Part shown: positions 54,062-62,880 of the stretch, in pieces
How the letters are laid out: each line of letters begins with the position of its first letter
Numbering within the stretch: the first letter of the stretch is position 1
Assembly (NCBI RefSeq): GCF_963931955.1
Contig: NZ_OZ008337.1
Coordinates: 992,001-1,056,000 of the forward strand
Length of the DNA stretch: 64,000 nt
From: Wolbachia endosymbiont (group A) of Longitarsus flavicornis
Lineage (GTDB): Bacteria > Pseudomonadota > Alphaproteobacteria > Rickettsiales > Anaplasmataceae
Reading direction: 5' to 3'
The notes under the pieces: model-generated
The model's database searches: none
Told to the model about the DNA's origin: nothing
What the model saw: the letters and a program-made list of their open reading frames with translations, nothing else
Program-made: the position numbers and the translations under genes

Positions 54062-56572
54062 ATGTCAAAAAATATTATGAGCTTCGTAAAAGAAAAAAAC
54101 ACCCCTGTGATGGAACAATATTTGAACCTGAAAGCTCAATACAAGGATCATCTGCTATTTTATAGGCTAGGAGATTTTTATGAGTTGTTTTTCGATGATG
54201 CTATTAAAGCTGCGAAATTGCTGAATATAGTGCTAACCAAGAGGGGCAATTCAAATGGGCAAGAAATACCAATGTGTGGAGTGCCAGCACACAGTAGTGA
54301 ATCTTACCTACACAAGCTAATAGATTTAGGATTCAAAGTAGCAATCTGTGACCAATTAGAAACTGCTGATGAAGCAAAAAAGAGGGGCTACAAATCCATA
54401 GTAAAACGTGATGTAGTGCGAGTTGTAACTCCAGGTACAATTATAGAAGATTCGCTACTGGAGGATAAAAGCAATAATTATCTTGCGTCCATAGTTGAAC
54501 AAAATGACGAATATGCTATTAGTTGGCTTGAATTATCAACGGGAAAATTTTTTCACACTTTAACGAGTTTGAAAGCTCTAGATAGTGATTTGTTGCGTAT
54601 ATCACCAAGAGAATTATTAATTTCTGAAAAATTCACTGAGGATGAAAAAATTAGATCGATTTTAAAAAATTATAAAATATCAATTACACAACACGCCCAG
54701 AGTTTTTTTGAGTATAGTAAATCTCACAGAACGTTATGCGAGTTTTATAAAATCAGGGAACTTGGGAGTATAGGAAATTTCAGCAAAGTAGAAATCATGG
54801 CGTGCGGTGCACTGCTTGAATATGTCAGAGTAACACAAAGGGGCTCCATTCCAAGGCTTGAATTCCCAAAAACCTATAAGCAACAAAATTTCATGCTTAT
54901 TGATGCTTCAGCAAGGAGAAATCTTGAGTTGTTTTCAACTCAATTTGGTGAAAAGAAAGGTTCACTAATTTCAGTTATTGATCACACAGTTACAGCTTCT
55001 GGTGGACGCCTGCTCAAACAAATGCTCGCTTCACCACTTGCTTGTTCTAAGGCAATTAACCTAAGGCTCAGCACCGCTCAATTTTTTGTAAATAATCATG
55101 AGCCACGCAGAAAAATACGAGAGATATTATCTAACATTCCAGATATTGAGAGGTCTTTATCGCGCTTAATACTAGGGCGTGGTTCACCAAAAGATATGAA
55201 CCTATTAAAAATAGGCCTAGGAAAGACTTTAGAATTGTCTGAGTTCTTATGTAAAATTGAATCAGGTGAAAATGGATCTCTCCCACAACAATATGTCATC
55301 CAAACTGAGATCCAGCCAGCGTCACGCGCTGGAATAACAGTAAAATCAGACGAGAGTGAACTAAGCACAATACATAAAAGCCTTGGCAATCATAAAGACC
55401 TATTTGAACTGTTAAATAGTGCTATACTCGATAATAACCTCAGTTCCGTGAAAGAAGGAGGATTTATTCACTCAAAATACAACTCAGAATTATCTGAGTT
55501 ATCCTACATATTAAATAATAGTAATAAACTAATAACCAAACTCCGTGAATCTTATCGCGACCTAACTGGCATTGCCGCACTCAAAATATTACACAACAAC
55601 ATACTTGGTTATTACGTTGAAGTGTCGGCAAATCACAAAATAACTTCGGATATATTTATTCATAGGCAAAGCTTAGCAAATAGCATGCGCTACACTACTA
55701 ATGAATTGAAAGAACTAGAAAATAAAATTCTTACGGCACGTGATGCTGCAATCGGCTTAGAAATGAAAATTTTTAGTGAACTGTGTAGTGAAGTCGCTAA
55801 AGAATCTGAAAAAATTGCTCTTGCTGCAAATGCTTTGGCAAAACTTGATATTAGAACCGCATTTGCAGAGCTTGCAGTGCAAAATAATTACGTAAAACCC
55901 ATTATTGATGACAGCAAAGAGTTCAATATCTGTAGCGGAAGACATCCAGTGGTTGAAGTTAACGATAAATTCATTGCAAATAGCATCAATTTAGCTGGTA
56001 TACATCTAATTACTGGTCCTAATATGGCTGGAAAAAGCACTTTCTTGAGGCAAAACGCTCTCATTGCAGTTTTAGCTCATATGGGATCGTTTGTGCCAGC
56101 AGAGAGTGCGCATATTGGAGTGATTGACAAGATATTCAGCAGGGTTGGCGCAACGGATAATATAACAGCTGGTTATTCTACCTTCATGGTAGAGATGATC
56201 GAAACAGCAACGATAGTAAATCAGGCAACGGACCGTTCCTTGGTGATACTTGATGAAATTGGTAGGGGCACAGGGGTGTATGATGGATTATCTATTGCAC
56301 AGGCGGTGATTGAACATATTCACAATGTAAATAAGTGCCGCGCCATTTTTGCAACTCATTATCATGAATTAACTAAAGTAAGCAAATACTTGAAGAACGT
56401 GAAATGTTTTTGTGTAAAAATAAGAGAGTGGAACGGAGAGGTTATTTTTCTACATGAAGTAATTGAAGGCATTGCAGATGAGTCATATGGAATACATGTA
56501 GCAAAATTTGCTGGTTTTCCTGATTCTGTTTTAAATAGAGCAAGTGAAGTGTTTGATGAGCTGAAGGCTTGA
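54062..56572 (+). CDS. mutS: DNA mismatch repair protein MutS with inserted palindromic element
   Basis: MutS recognises mismatches. 836 residues: mismatch-binding domain (VMEQYLNLKAQYKDHLLFYR, then LGDFYELFFDDA), core, clamp, and the ATPase with Walker A GPNMAGKSTFLRQ (~652), the signature DNITAGYSTFMVEMIETA, and Walker B VILDEIGRGTGVYDGLSI. GTGVYDGLS has Val where Thr is usual. Residues ~416-426 (TEIQPASRAGITV) are a palindromic repeat translated in frame, in the lever/clamp part. Length otherwise typical. The ATG is the first in frame, after an AT-rich region. Confidence 0.96.
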   Translation: MSKNIMSFVKEKNTPVMEQYLNLKAQYKDHLLFYRLGDFYELFFDDAIKAAKLLNIVLTKRGNSNGQEIPMCGVPAHSSESYLHKLIDLGFKVAICDQLETADEAKKRGYKSIVKRDVVRVVTPGTIIEDSLLEDKSNNYLASIVEQNDEYAISWLELSTGKFFHTLTSLKALDSDLLRISPRELLISEKFTEDEKIRSILKNYKISITQHAQSFFEYSKSHRTLCEFYKIRELGSIGNFSKVEIMACGALLEYVRVTQRGSIPRLEFPKTYKQQNFMLIDASARRNLELFSTQFGEKKGSLISVIDHTVTASGGRLLKQMLASPLACSKAINLRLSTAQFFVNNHEPRRKIREILSNIPDIERSLSRLILGRGSPKDMNLLKIGLGKTLELSEFLCKIESGENGSLPQQYVIQTEIQPASRAGITVKSDESELSTIHKSLGNHKDLFELLNSAILDNNLSSVKEGGFIHSKYNSELSELSYILNNSNKLITKLRESYRDLTGIAALKILHNNILGYYVEVSANHKITSDIFIHRQSLANSMRYTTNELKELENKILTARDAAIGLEMKIFSELCSEVAKESEKIALAANALAKLDIRTAFAELAVQNNYVKPIIDDSKEFNICSGRHPVVEVNDKFIANSINLAGIHLITGPNMAGKSTFLRQNALIAVLAHMGSFVPAESAHIGVIDKIFSRVGATDNITAGYSTFMVEMIETATIVNQATDRSLVILDEIGRGTGVYDGLSIAQAVIEHIHNVNKCRAIFATHYHELTKVSKYLKNVKCFCVKIREWNGEVIFLHEVIEGIADESYGIHVAKFAGFPDSVLNRASEVFDELKA
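55310..55345. repeat. Palindromic element inside mutS
   Basis: GCCAGCGTCACGCGCTGG with GAGATC / GAATAACAG flanks, the same unit as in alaS and the intergenic clusters, in the same reading frame as in alaS (PASRAG). Confidence 0.8.
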
Positions 56573-56934
56573 GAGGAAATTCTTACATAACTATTGTTTA
56601 AGTGAAGAGTCGCCCACACAGTCCACCATATGTATCAAACCAAGCTCAAGCTTGTAAGCTTAAAATATGGTTAACCTTACCCAGAAAAAGTGGAGAGAAA
56701 GTTTGGAATGTTTTTTACAAAGAGAATAAAATGCTCAAGAATGCAATAGTTAATAGTGACGTTGTTTGTTATAAAAAATTTCTATATATTCAAATATAGC
56801 AGTTTTGATATGCTGTTTAGAGTGCCGAGAGGTGTCTATTGGTAACTCCCTTTTTAGAGAACTTTTCCACAACAGAATTGTCGTAACAACAACCTTTATG
56901 ACTCATCTATGTTTTTTATGGACAAGAGATATTA
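56573..56934. other. Intergenic region between mutS and IS copy 4
   Basis: 362 bases with no convincing gene. 56678-56755 repeats the sequence at 40671-40748 (ACCTTACCCNNAAAAAGTGG, then GAGAGAAAGTT...AATGCAATAG), about 80 percent alike by eye. It probably stems from a decayed transposable element. Confidence 0.5.
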
Positions 56935-57826
56935 GACTTCTTTCAAAATTGTTAGAGGGAGTGTAAGATGAAGTATTTGAAAGCATGAAATATAAGGAAA
57001 TAGAAAAGTTAGAAGGAGAAAAGTTTCGACGTTTAACAGGGGTAAAAAAAGCAACATTTGAGCGAATGGTAGAAATTCTAGAAGTGGAGGATAAAAGAAA
57101 AAAAGCTAGAAGTGGAAGAAAAAGTAAACTTTGCATAGAAGACAGGCTACTTATGGCACTGGAATATATAAGAGAATATCGTACATATTTTCATATTGGG
57201 CAAAGCTATGGCATGAGTGAAAGTAACAGTTTTAAAATAATAAGATAGGTAGAAGACATATTAATAAAACATCCAGATTTTGCATTACCAGGAAAAAAAG
57301 AGCTATTAAAGAGTGATGTAGAATATGAAGTTTTAGTAATAGACGGAACTGAAACGCCAGTAGAGAGACCAAAAAAAAGCAAAAGCCCTTCTACTCTGGA
57401 AAGAAAAAAAGGCATACTATAAAAACACAAATAGTAACAGAGAAGAAGAGTAAAAAAGTCATATGCACATCTTTCTCGAATGGTAGAAAACACGATTTTC
57501 GGATGTTTAGAGAATCAAAGGTAGCAATATTACCGGACACCAAAATCTTAGCTGATGCCGGCTACAGGGGAATGCAGAAGATACACAAAAATGTTGTATT
57601 ACCGCACAGGAAAATGAAAAAGAATCCGTTAAGCAAAGAACAAAAAAAAGAGAACAGGGCACTTATGAGCCAAAGGGCAATTGTTGAAAACGTAATTGGC
57701 TTATTGAAAAGGTTTAAAATCATCTCGGACAGGTATAGAAACCGACGAAAACGTTTTGGTTTAAGGTTTAATTTGATTGCTGCAATTCACAATTTTGAGC
57801 TCCATACATGAATTTTGAAAGAAGTC
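56935..57826 (+). mobile_element. IS5-type element (ISWpi1-like), copy 4
   Basis: 892 bp, plus orientation, TA at 56933-56934 and 57827-57828. Inserted into the end of a prophage tail-region gene. Confidence 0.88.
56985..57811 (+). pseudogene. IS5-type transposase, split (copy 4)
   Basis: OrfA 56985-57248 ending at TAG; OrfB 57503-57811. Same stop and same A8 shift as in the other three copies. Confidence 0.8.
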
Positions 57827-57828
57827 TA

Positions 57829-58034
57829 ATCCTTGCTTCAAACCTGGCTTTCAAGGCTAATTCTTCTGTTCCAGGATCTTTTCCCGATTCTAAACTCACA
57901 AGCTCTACAAATACCGCTGGCGCTAATAATTCTTTTCTTATCGATGGATAAATTTCACATGTCTGTATAGCCGATATTTCTTCCTTCAGTGTGCTGCAAA
58001 TTGCTTGATGTAAATCTGTCCAGAACTTTGTCAT
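57829..58034 (-). pseudogene. Phage tail-region protein, C-terminus removed by IS copy 4
   Basis: The frame starts at ATG58034 (MTKFWTDLHQAICSTLKEEI, then SAIQTCEIYPSIRKELLAPA) and loses its own sequence at the IS border; residues after LKARFEARI are IS-encoded. It overlaps the stop of the minor tail gene by four bases, as expected for a tightly packed late phage operon. It is probably a small tail-completion protein of WO phage; the family is not certain. Any later tail genes are missing from this side: mutS and chromosomal sequence follow beyond the IS. Confidence 0.6.
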
Positions 58035-58549
58035 ATCTTTAAAATATAGTTTAGCTCATGCTTAAAGTATTTCTCAAACTCTCTCTCACTCTCATAATTA
58101 ACAAGGTCTTTTATTATTCTTGAGCCTTCAGGTTCCAGCGGTAGTTTTACTTCCTTTATTGGCAATGCTGCTCTTCCTTCACGTTTAAACATACCGCTAT
58201 TTCCTTTTGGCATAACTGCTGCAAATCCTCCTATAAACTCATGCTTTCCTACTTTCGATCCTCTTCTTGTTTTTTGTATTTTGCCAATTGCCGATGCTCT
58301 AATGTCATAGAGATTTGCTCTAATTAACACTTCTAATCTGCTAGTTTTCGCCTTAAAAATTCTTAATCTCTTTCTTATCAAACTTAATTTTATCTTCTTT
58401 TCCTCACTGATTTCCTTAGCTGCTTGCGCTTTTAACCATAGTGCTGTTCTATTTAGTGCTTTTATAGCTGCCAGTTTTACTTTCTGCTCTTTTTCGTCAA
58501 TATTGTAGACTATTTCATTAATATTGTTACTAATTTTAATATCAAACAC
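58031..58549 (-). CDS. Phage minor tail protein (gpZ-like)
   Basis: 172 residues, basic, with a helical N-terminal half (KLAAIKALNRTALWLKAQAA, then KEISEEKKIKLSLIRKRLRI), and the conserved block KVGKHEFIGGFAAVMPKGNS then GMFKREGRAALPIKEVKLPL, seen in lambda gpZ-type minor tail proteins, which help finish tails. In operon order after the head-tail joining gene, with overlaps at both ends (8 and 4 bases). WO prophages have this gene at the same place (from memory). Confidence 0.75.
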   Translation of the reverse strand: MFDIKISNNINEIVYNIDEKEQKVKLAAIKALNRTALWLKAQAAKEISEEKKIKLSLIRKRLRIFKAKTSRLEVLIRANLYDIRASAIGKIQKTRRGSKVGKHEFIGGFAAVMPKGNSGMFKREGRAALPIKEVKLPLEPEGSRIIKDLVNYESEREFEKYFKHELNYILKI

Positions 58550-58859
58550 TTTCTATTGCCTCAATTTTCCATATTTCACTCGAAGAATCTTTTAACGGTG
58601 GTTCAAAAATCTTGTAGAACCTTTTTTCAATCTTGATATAATCACCTATGCTAAAGGAAGTAACGTCCTGATCACGTATTTCTATAGAAGCAATTTGCTG
58701 AGTTAATGCTCCATCTGCACCTAGAGAGTACGTAGTCTCAGGACGTTTTATTAGCACTTTTATTCTACGAATACCCTCCTTATTTTGATTACAATATATG
58801 GCTTCCACTCCTAGATGCTTAAAACAATCCTCCAATAATCGCTTAATATTCTCTTGCAT
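58542..58859 (-). CDS. Phage head-tail joining protein (gpFII-like)
   Basis: 105 residues. Position after the capsid gene and before the gpZ-like gene, size, and the late beta-rich part (IRDQDVTSFSIGDYIKIEKR, then FYKIFEPPLKDSSSEIWKIE) suggest the FII-type head-tail attachment family. Sequence similarity alone is weak. A 96-base gap to the capsid gene contains no gene, only a palindromic TACCGGTAGAG...CTCTACCAGTA pair. Confidence 0.6.
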   Translation of the reverse strand: MQENIKRLLEDCFKHLGVEAIYCNQNKEGIRRIKVLIKRPETTYSLGADGALTQQIASIEIRDQDVTSFSIGDYIKIEKRFYKIFEPPLKDSSSEIWKIEAIESV

Positions 58860-58901
58860 ATTTCTTTTTGATATACTAACCTTTACATGCTAAGAAAGCG
58901 C

Positions 58902-58953
58902 ATACCGGTAGAGTCGTTCTGTGCCTCACCACCTTGTAGTTACTCTACCAGTA
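58902..58953. terminator. Hairpin after the major capsid gene
   Basis: CATACCGGTAGAG at 58901-58913 pairs, with a bulge, with TACTCTACCAGTATG at 58937-58951, directly after the capsid stop (58956). It might be an internal terminator or an RNA stability element of the late transcript. Confidence 0.4.
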
Positions 58954-58955
58954 TG

Positions 58956-59960
58956 TTATGCTATAGTGACTTTGATTAATGTTCCTGGTCTATGGCACAT
59001 TGGCAATGGATTCGACTGCGTATGTAAATCAGTTCCTCTATCAAACCTCCTTGGTTCTTGTTTTGCATAGAGTGGCTGTCCAAGAGTATTTACTGTCTCA
59101 TTAAAGTCTGCTGGTGCAAAATATGTTGTAAATGTGCTCGCTGTTCCTAGTGGAAAACAGTGCCCTGTATCTTTTTCTATAAATCTTCTTACTGTTCCTT
59201 CAGGATCAGTTGCTTGCCCTCTATATTCCTCAAATGTTATACCACAAAACGTAAATCCTGACCTCATATCATTTCGAAGCGCTGCTCCTTCTTGCCATCT
59301 CTCGTATGCTTCTTTCACTTTACTATGCGAAGTTAGTGCATCAAAAAACTCAGGGCTTACCAAGGCATGAATTCCGGTCATATATTCACCACTTAGATTA
59401 TCTTCTATATGCCGGAGTACTTCCAGACACTTACGTTTTACGTCAGTTGTTGCTGTTCCAAGGGCAAAATTTACTACTTTTGGTGTTATTTCAAATTCGT
59501 TGTACAGATTTAATAATTCTGACCCATCAGCATCTAAAATTATTCCTTTGAGCGCTCCCATTCGCAAATGCTCTAATGTTATTGCATGTTTGTTTCTCAT
59601 TGATTGCAAATGATCAGTTATTACATCTGCTAGCGCTTTCAGTTCACTTTCTGATCCAAATGCCCTTATTCCTTGCACTTCTTCTGGCAGCACTACATCA
59701 TCATGAGGAATGTGCGGAATCGTAAACGTCCTTACCTTTCTTTTTCCTCTTTTTCCTACTGTTGCTGGTGCTCCTGGAACTTGCGTTGGTAGTAAACTTA
59801 ATACTCCGTTGTGTTCTTCTATGGTAATATGTCTAAATCTCACTGACCTACTTGGAAACAAATTTAGATTTTCAACTCGTCCATAATTTATCGGCAATAT
59901 ATTCATTGCATTTGTTAGTGCCGTCATGCTAAATGCTGTATTTGTAAATGGATTTTGCAT
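58956..59960 (-). CDS. Phage major capsid protein (gpE-like)
   Basis: 334 residues of the lambda E family (PF03864): an N-terminal NPFTNTAFSMTALTNAMNIL with INYGRVENLNLFPSRSVRFR, then TVGKRGKRKVRTFTIPHIPH, DDVVLPEEVQGIRAFGSES and the C-terminal part with FCGITFEEYRGQA and FPLGTASTFTTYFAPADFNE. Forms the head shell. Located after the decoration protein gene, as in lambda. Complete. Confidence 0.9.
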   Translation of the reverse strand: MQNPFTNTAFSMTALTNAMNILPINYGRVENLNLFPSRSVRFRHITIEEHNGVLSLLPTQVPGAPATVGKRGKRKVRTFTIPHIPHDDVVLPEEVQGIRAFGSESELKALADVITDHLQSMRNKHAITLEHLRMGALKGIILDADGSELLNLYNEFEITPKVVNFALGTATTDVKRKCLEVLRHIEDNLSGEYMTGIHALVSPEFFDALTSHSKVKEAYERWQEGAALRNDMRSGFTFCGITFEEYRGQATDPEGTVRRFIEKDTGHCFPLGTASTFTTYFAPADFNETVNTLGQPLYAKQEPRRFDRGTDLHTQSNPLPMCHRPGTLIKVTIA

Positions 59961-59997
59961 TTTTTATTTTCCCCCTTTTGTGTTTTTAATAGTTTTT

Positions 59998-60372
59998 TTA
60001 AGCTCCCTTGCGGATAATGATCCCTCGTCCTTCAAGTTGCTTTATTGCTTCAGCTTTCTGTTCTTCAGTGATATTTGCTGGCCACACCACTGCATGATCT
60101 GCTAGCATTGCACTGCGAGTAATAATTACTCCTTTCATATCAGAATCTTTGCTATGTATATCGGTTGTAATTACTCCTACTGCTGTTTGTGTGCCGTCTG
60201 TTCCAGTGGGGTTCAGCATTCTAATAAAACCATCATCTGTCTTCTTGGCAACTACTGTACCAAGTTTAATATTTTGACCTTTTGCTACAGTTATTTGGTC
60301 TCTTGAATATAGACTTGATGTCTCATACTTTAATAAGTCACCCAGATTATTTTGTTCGCTTATACAACTCAT
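59998..60372 (-). CDS. Phage head decoration protein (gpD-like)
   Basis: 124 residues: LLKYETSSLYSRDQITVAKG then QNIKLGTVVAKKTDDGFIRM, TAVGVITTDIHSKDSDMKGV and the C-terminal EGRGIIIRKGA. This matches the lambda D-type capsid-stabilising family (PF02924), with the usual N-terminal extension of prophage forms. Between the protease and capsid genes. Confidence 0.88.
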   Translation of the reverse strand: MSCISEQNNLGDLLKYETSSLYSRDQITVAKGQNIKLGTVVAKKTDDGFIRMLNPTGTDGTQTAVGVITTDIHSKDSDMKGVIITRSAMLADHAVVWPANITEEQKAEAIKQLEGRGIIIRKGA

Positions 60373-60439
60373 AAATTTCTCTCCTTAACTGCTTACCGCC
60401 GCTTTTATCAATGCTATATACGGCGGTTATAAAAATACT

Positions 60440-61477
60440 TTAACTCCTACGACTTTTCGCTACCTGCATCATCAATTCTTCTCCTGAATTCTGTGGTATT
60501 GCACTCAGTATCTCTGTCTTCTTTGTTCTCTCTGCAAGTAATTCCATTAAAACTTCCCTAGCTTGCTCAACACTTACACTTTGCTCAATAAATTCTCCTA
60601 TCTTTTCTGGCATCTTCGATAAATTACATAAACGTATTAATTCAAGAACTTCAGTACGATACTTGGTTAAATTATCAGTTTCTAGGTCATTTGTAGTTTG
60701 TTCATTCATAGTAATACTCCTGTTTTTATTAATAGATGAAAGAATTGTCATTCCGTCTGCAAGGCCTATTTCTACTGCTTTCTCCCCAAAATATAGCCCT
60801 GCCTCTGTTAATCGAATCTTTTCAATTGAAAGACCTCTGTTCCTTGCTATTAGCTGCAAAAACATTTCATATAGTCGGTCTACTTCTTTTTGTAAGCTTT
60901 CCAGACTTTCAGACGTCATTGGCTCATGCGGATTTAAATCATTCTTTCGACTGCCAGCAAAGATTGTGGTGTATTTTATTCCCTGTTTTTCATCAAACCC
61001 ACTTTGATCTATATGACTTGCTATTACTCCAATACTGCCAACACCAGAAGTGCGGGTGAGAAAAATCTTCTCAGCGCTAGAGGCTATAGCGTACGCAGCA
61101 GAATATGCATCATCATTTGCTAATGCCACAATTCTCTTTTTTGCTCTTGATTCATAAATAAAATCAGCCAGGTCAAATATACCGTTTACCTCTCCTCCTG
61201 GGCTGTCTATTTCCAGTATAATTGTCTCTATGCTACTATCTGCTAATGCTTGTGTAATTTGCTCTTCTATTTGCTCATATGATGTCATTCCCAGAAAGAC
61301 GTCAAAAGCTCCTGGTTTTTTAGTCAGAATTCCATGAATTGGTATTATTGCAGTTCTTTCTACGTTACTTTTGATGGAGTGCTTTATGTTTTTAAACGTG
61401 GGATGTTTTTGATTGTTCAATGACAATAGCTCAAAACTTCTTGGCTCAAGCATTAATGGTTTTCCTAAGAGCATCAT
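60440..61477 (-). CDS. Phage S49-family capsid protease/scaffold (gpC-like)
   Basis: 345 residues. The N-terminal two-thirds form a signal-peptide-peptidase-A type serine protease: TAIIPIHGILTKKPGAFDVF, ILEIDSPGGEVNGIFDLADF, the catalytic Ser in NDDAYSAAYAIASSAEKIFL and TSGVGSIGVIASHIDQSGFD, with Lys in the DNL/PHEPMT area. The rest is helical and may act as scaffold (as in lambda C/Nu3). It overlaps the portal gene stop by four bases. Its job is head maturation. Confidence 0.9.
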   Translation of the reverse strand: MMLLGKPLMLEPRSFELLSLNNQKHPTFKNIKHSIKSNVERTAIIPIHGILTKKPGAFDVFLGMTSYEQIEEQITQALADSSIETIILEIDSPGGEVNGIFDLADFIYESRAKKRIVALANDDAYSAAYAIASSAEKIFLTRTSGVGSIGVIASHIDQSGFDEKQGIKYTTIFAGSRKNDLNPHEPMTSESLESLQKEVDRLYEMFLQLIARNRGLSIEKIRLTEAGLYFGEKAVEIGLADGMTILSSINKNRSITMNEQTTNDLETDNLTKYRTEVLELIRLCNLSKMPEKIGEFIEQSVSVEQAREVLMELLAERTKKTEILSAIPQNSGEELMMQVAKSRRS

Positions 61478-62880
61478 AACCCTTTACAATCAGAGTCAAA
61501 CATTAAATTGAGACTATTTGCACGCTTTTGATCTTCTGCTATTTCTTGATCAATTTCTTCAACATCGTAACCCATTTCTGATACTACTTCTGCTCGACTC
61601 TTAAATCCATTTCTTACTGCCATTTGCTGTGCTTGCTGATCTTTCAGTGGATCCACCCAATCAAATCCCTGTGGTATCCATTTTACTTCTTCTTTCGCTG
61701 CTTTTACTACTTTTTCATCTATACTCAGTTCTCCACAAAGCACTGCTAATTCTAGCCATCTATTCCAAATAGGTCTACAAAACTGGAACACTATCACGTT
61801 ATGCTGTAACATTTCACACCTTCTGCGAAACTCTATCAGCCCTGCTCGAATGGATGAATAATTAACACCTGTTAAATCTCCTGTTAGCTGCTCATATGTT
61901 ATTCCCGTACCTATTGCTATTGCCCTCAGTTGCTGTCTCATGAATGCTTCATAACTTCCTCCAACATCTGATGGCTCTGAAAATTTTATGTCCTCTCCTG
62001 GGTCTAAAAGCTGCATTGTTCCAGGTTCCAGGCCAGATAGTGCTACTCCTTGCTCACTTGCTTCACCTTCTCCCATGATATTTGCTTCTGGATCGAGTCT
62101 CGTAATAAATCCAGCAAACATTGCTGCAGTTTTCTTTCTCACCAGCTCTGCATCATCATATTGATCAAGCTCATAAAGCTTCAGCAGTATATTAGAAAGC
62201 CAAGGCTCCCCTCTAACTTGCCCAGGTCTTAGTGGTCTGTAAATATGTAAAACATCATTTGCTGGCACTCTCACTGATTCTCCAAACATACTTTCACCAG
62301 GGTGTTCTTTAAATAGGTAGTATGCTTCTCTTTGCCCAAGCCTGTTAAACTCAATCCCGTTTCTTATTACATTACCATTTCCTAAAGTTTGATTTGTTTT
62401 ATTATCTAAATGTTCAGACTCAAGTACTTGCAGTTGTAATGGTACAGAAAATCTATCTTCCAGCTTTCTCGTTCTTAAACGTACAAAACATTCTCCTCCC
62501 TCTATCATACTTCTGCACACTAGAGCTTGTAATCCATAAAAATCACTTACTCCGTTACTGTCTGCTTCATCTGTCCATTTTAGCCATAATTCTTGTACTT
62601 TCTTTCGAAATTCTCCATCTCTTGCCTTTGATTGCGGCTTTATTCCTGTTCCAATAGAGTTACTCACTATTGTATCAATGATATTTGCTGCATACGGATT
62701 TTTTCTCACCATGTCACGTGATCGACTACGTAAAGTTTCAAGGTTTTGAGACAGCAAATTGTTTATACTTCCTGACTCTGGTTGAAAGTGAAAAAATCTT
62801 CTTCCTGAGCCTGCTGCATCCCAGGCTGAGCTTTTTATCTTTGGCTTGTTAAATAATTGTTTAAATGACTTTAATAGCAT
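61474..62880 (-). CDS. Phage portal protein (lambda gpB-like)
   Basis: 468 residues of the lambda-family portal (PF05136): SRDMVRKNPYAANIIDTIVS, NSIGTGIKPQSKA, SMIEGGECFVRLRTRK, VLHIYRPLRPGQVRGEPWLS and LTGDLTGVNYSSIRAGLIEF are typical. It forms the dodecameric DNA gate at the head vertex. It begins one base from the end of the DUF1016 gene and overlaps the protease gene. Complete. Confidence 0.93.
   Translation of the reverse strand: MLLKSFKQLFNKPKIKSSAWDAAGSGRRFFHFQPESGSINNLLSQNLETLRSRSRDMVRKNPYAANIIDTIVSNSIGTGIKPQSKARDGEFRKKVQELWLKWTDEADSNGVSDFYGLQALVCRSMIEGGECFVRLRTRKLEDRFSVPLQLQVLESEHLDNKTNQTLGNGNVIRNGIEFNRLGQREAYYLFKEHPGESMFGESVRVPANDVLHIYRPLRPGQVRGEPWLSNILLKLYELDQYDDAELVRKKTAAMFAGFITRLDPEANIMGEGEASEQGVALSGLEPGTMQLLDPGEDIKFSEPSDVGGSYEAFMRQQLRAIAIGTGITYEQLTGDLTGVNYSSIRAGLIEFRRRCEMLQHNVIVFQFCRPIWNRWLELAVLCGELSIDEKVVKAAKEEVKWIPQGFDWVDPLKDQQAQQMAVRNGFKSRAEVVSEMGYDVEEIDQEIAEDQKRANSLNLMFDSDCKGL

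Noticed and set aside
56602..56799. 65-codon frame after mutS
   Set aside because: The underlying DNA is a dispersed repeat (shared with 40671-40748) and the other copy does not keep the frame.
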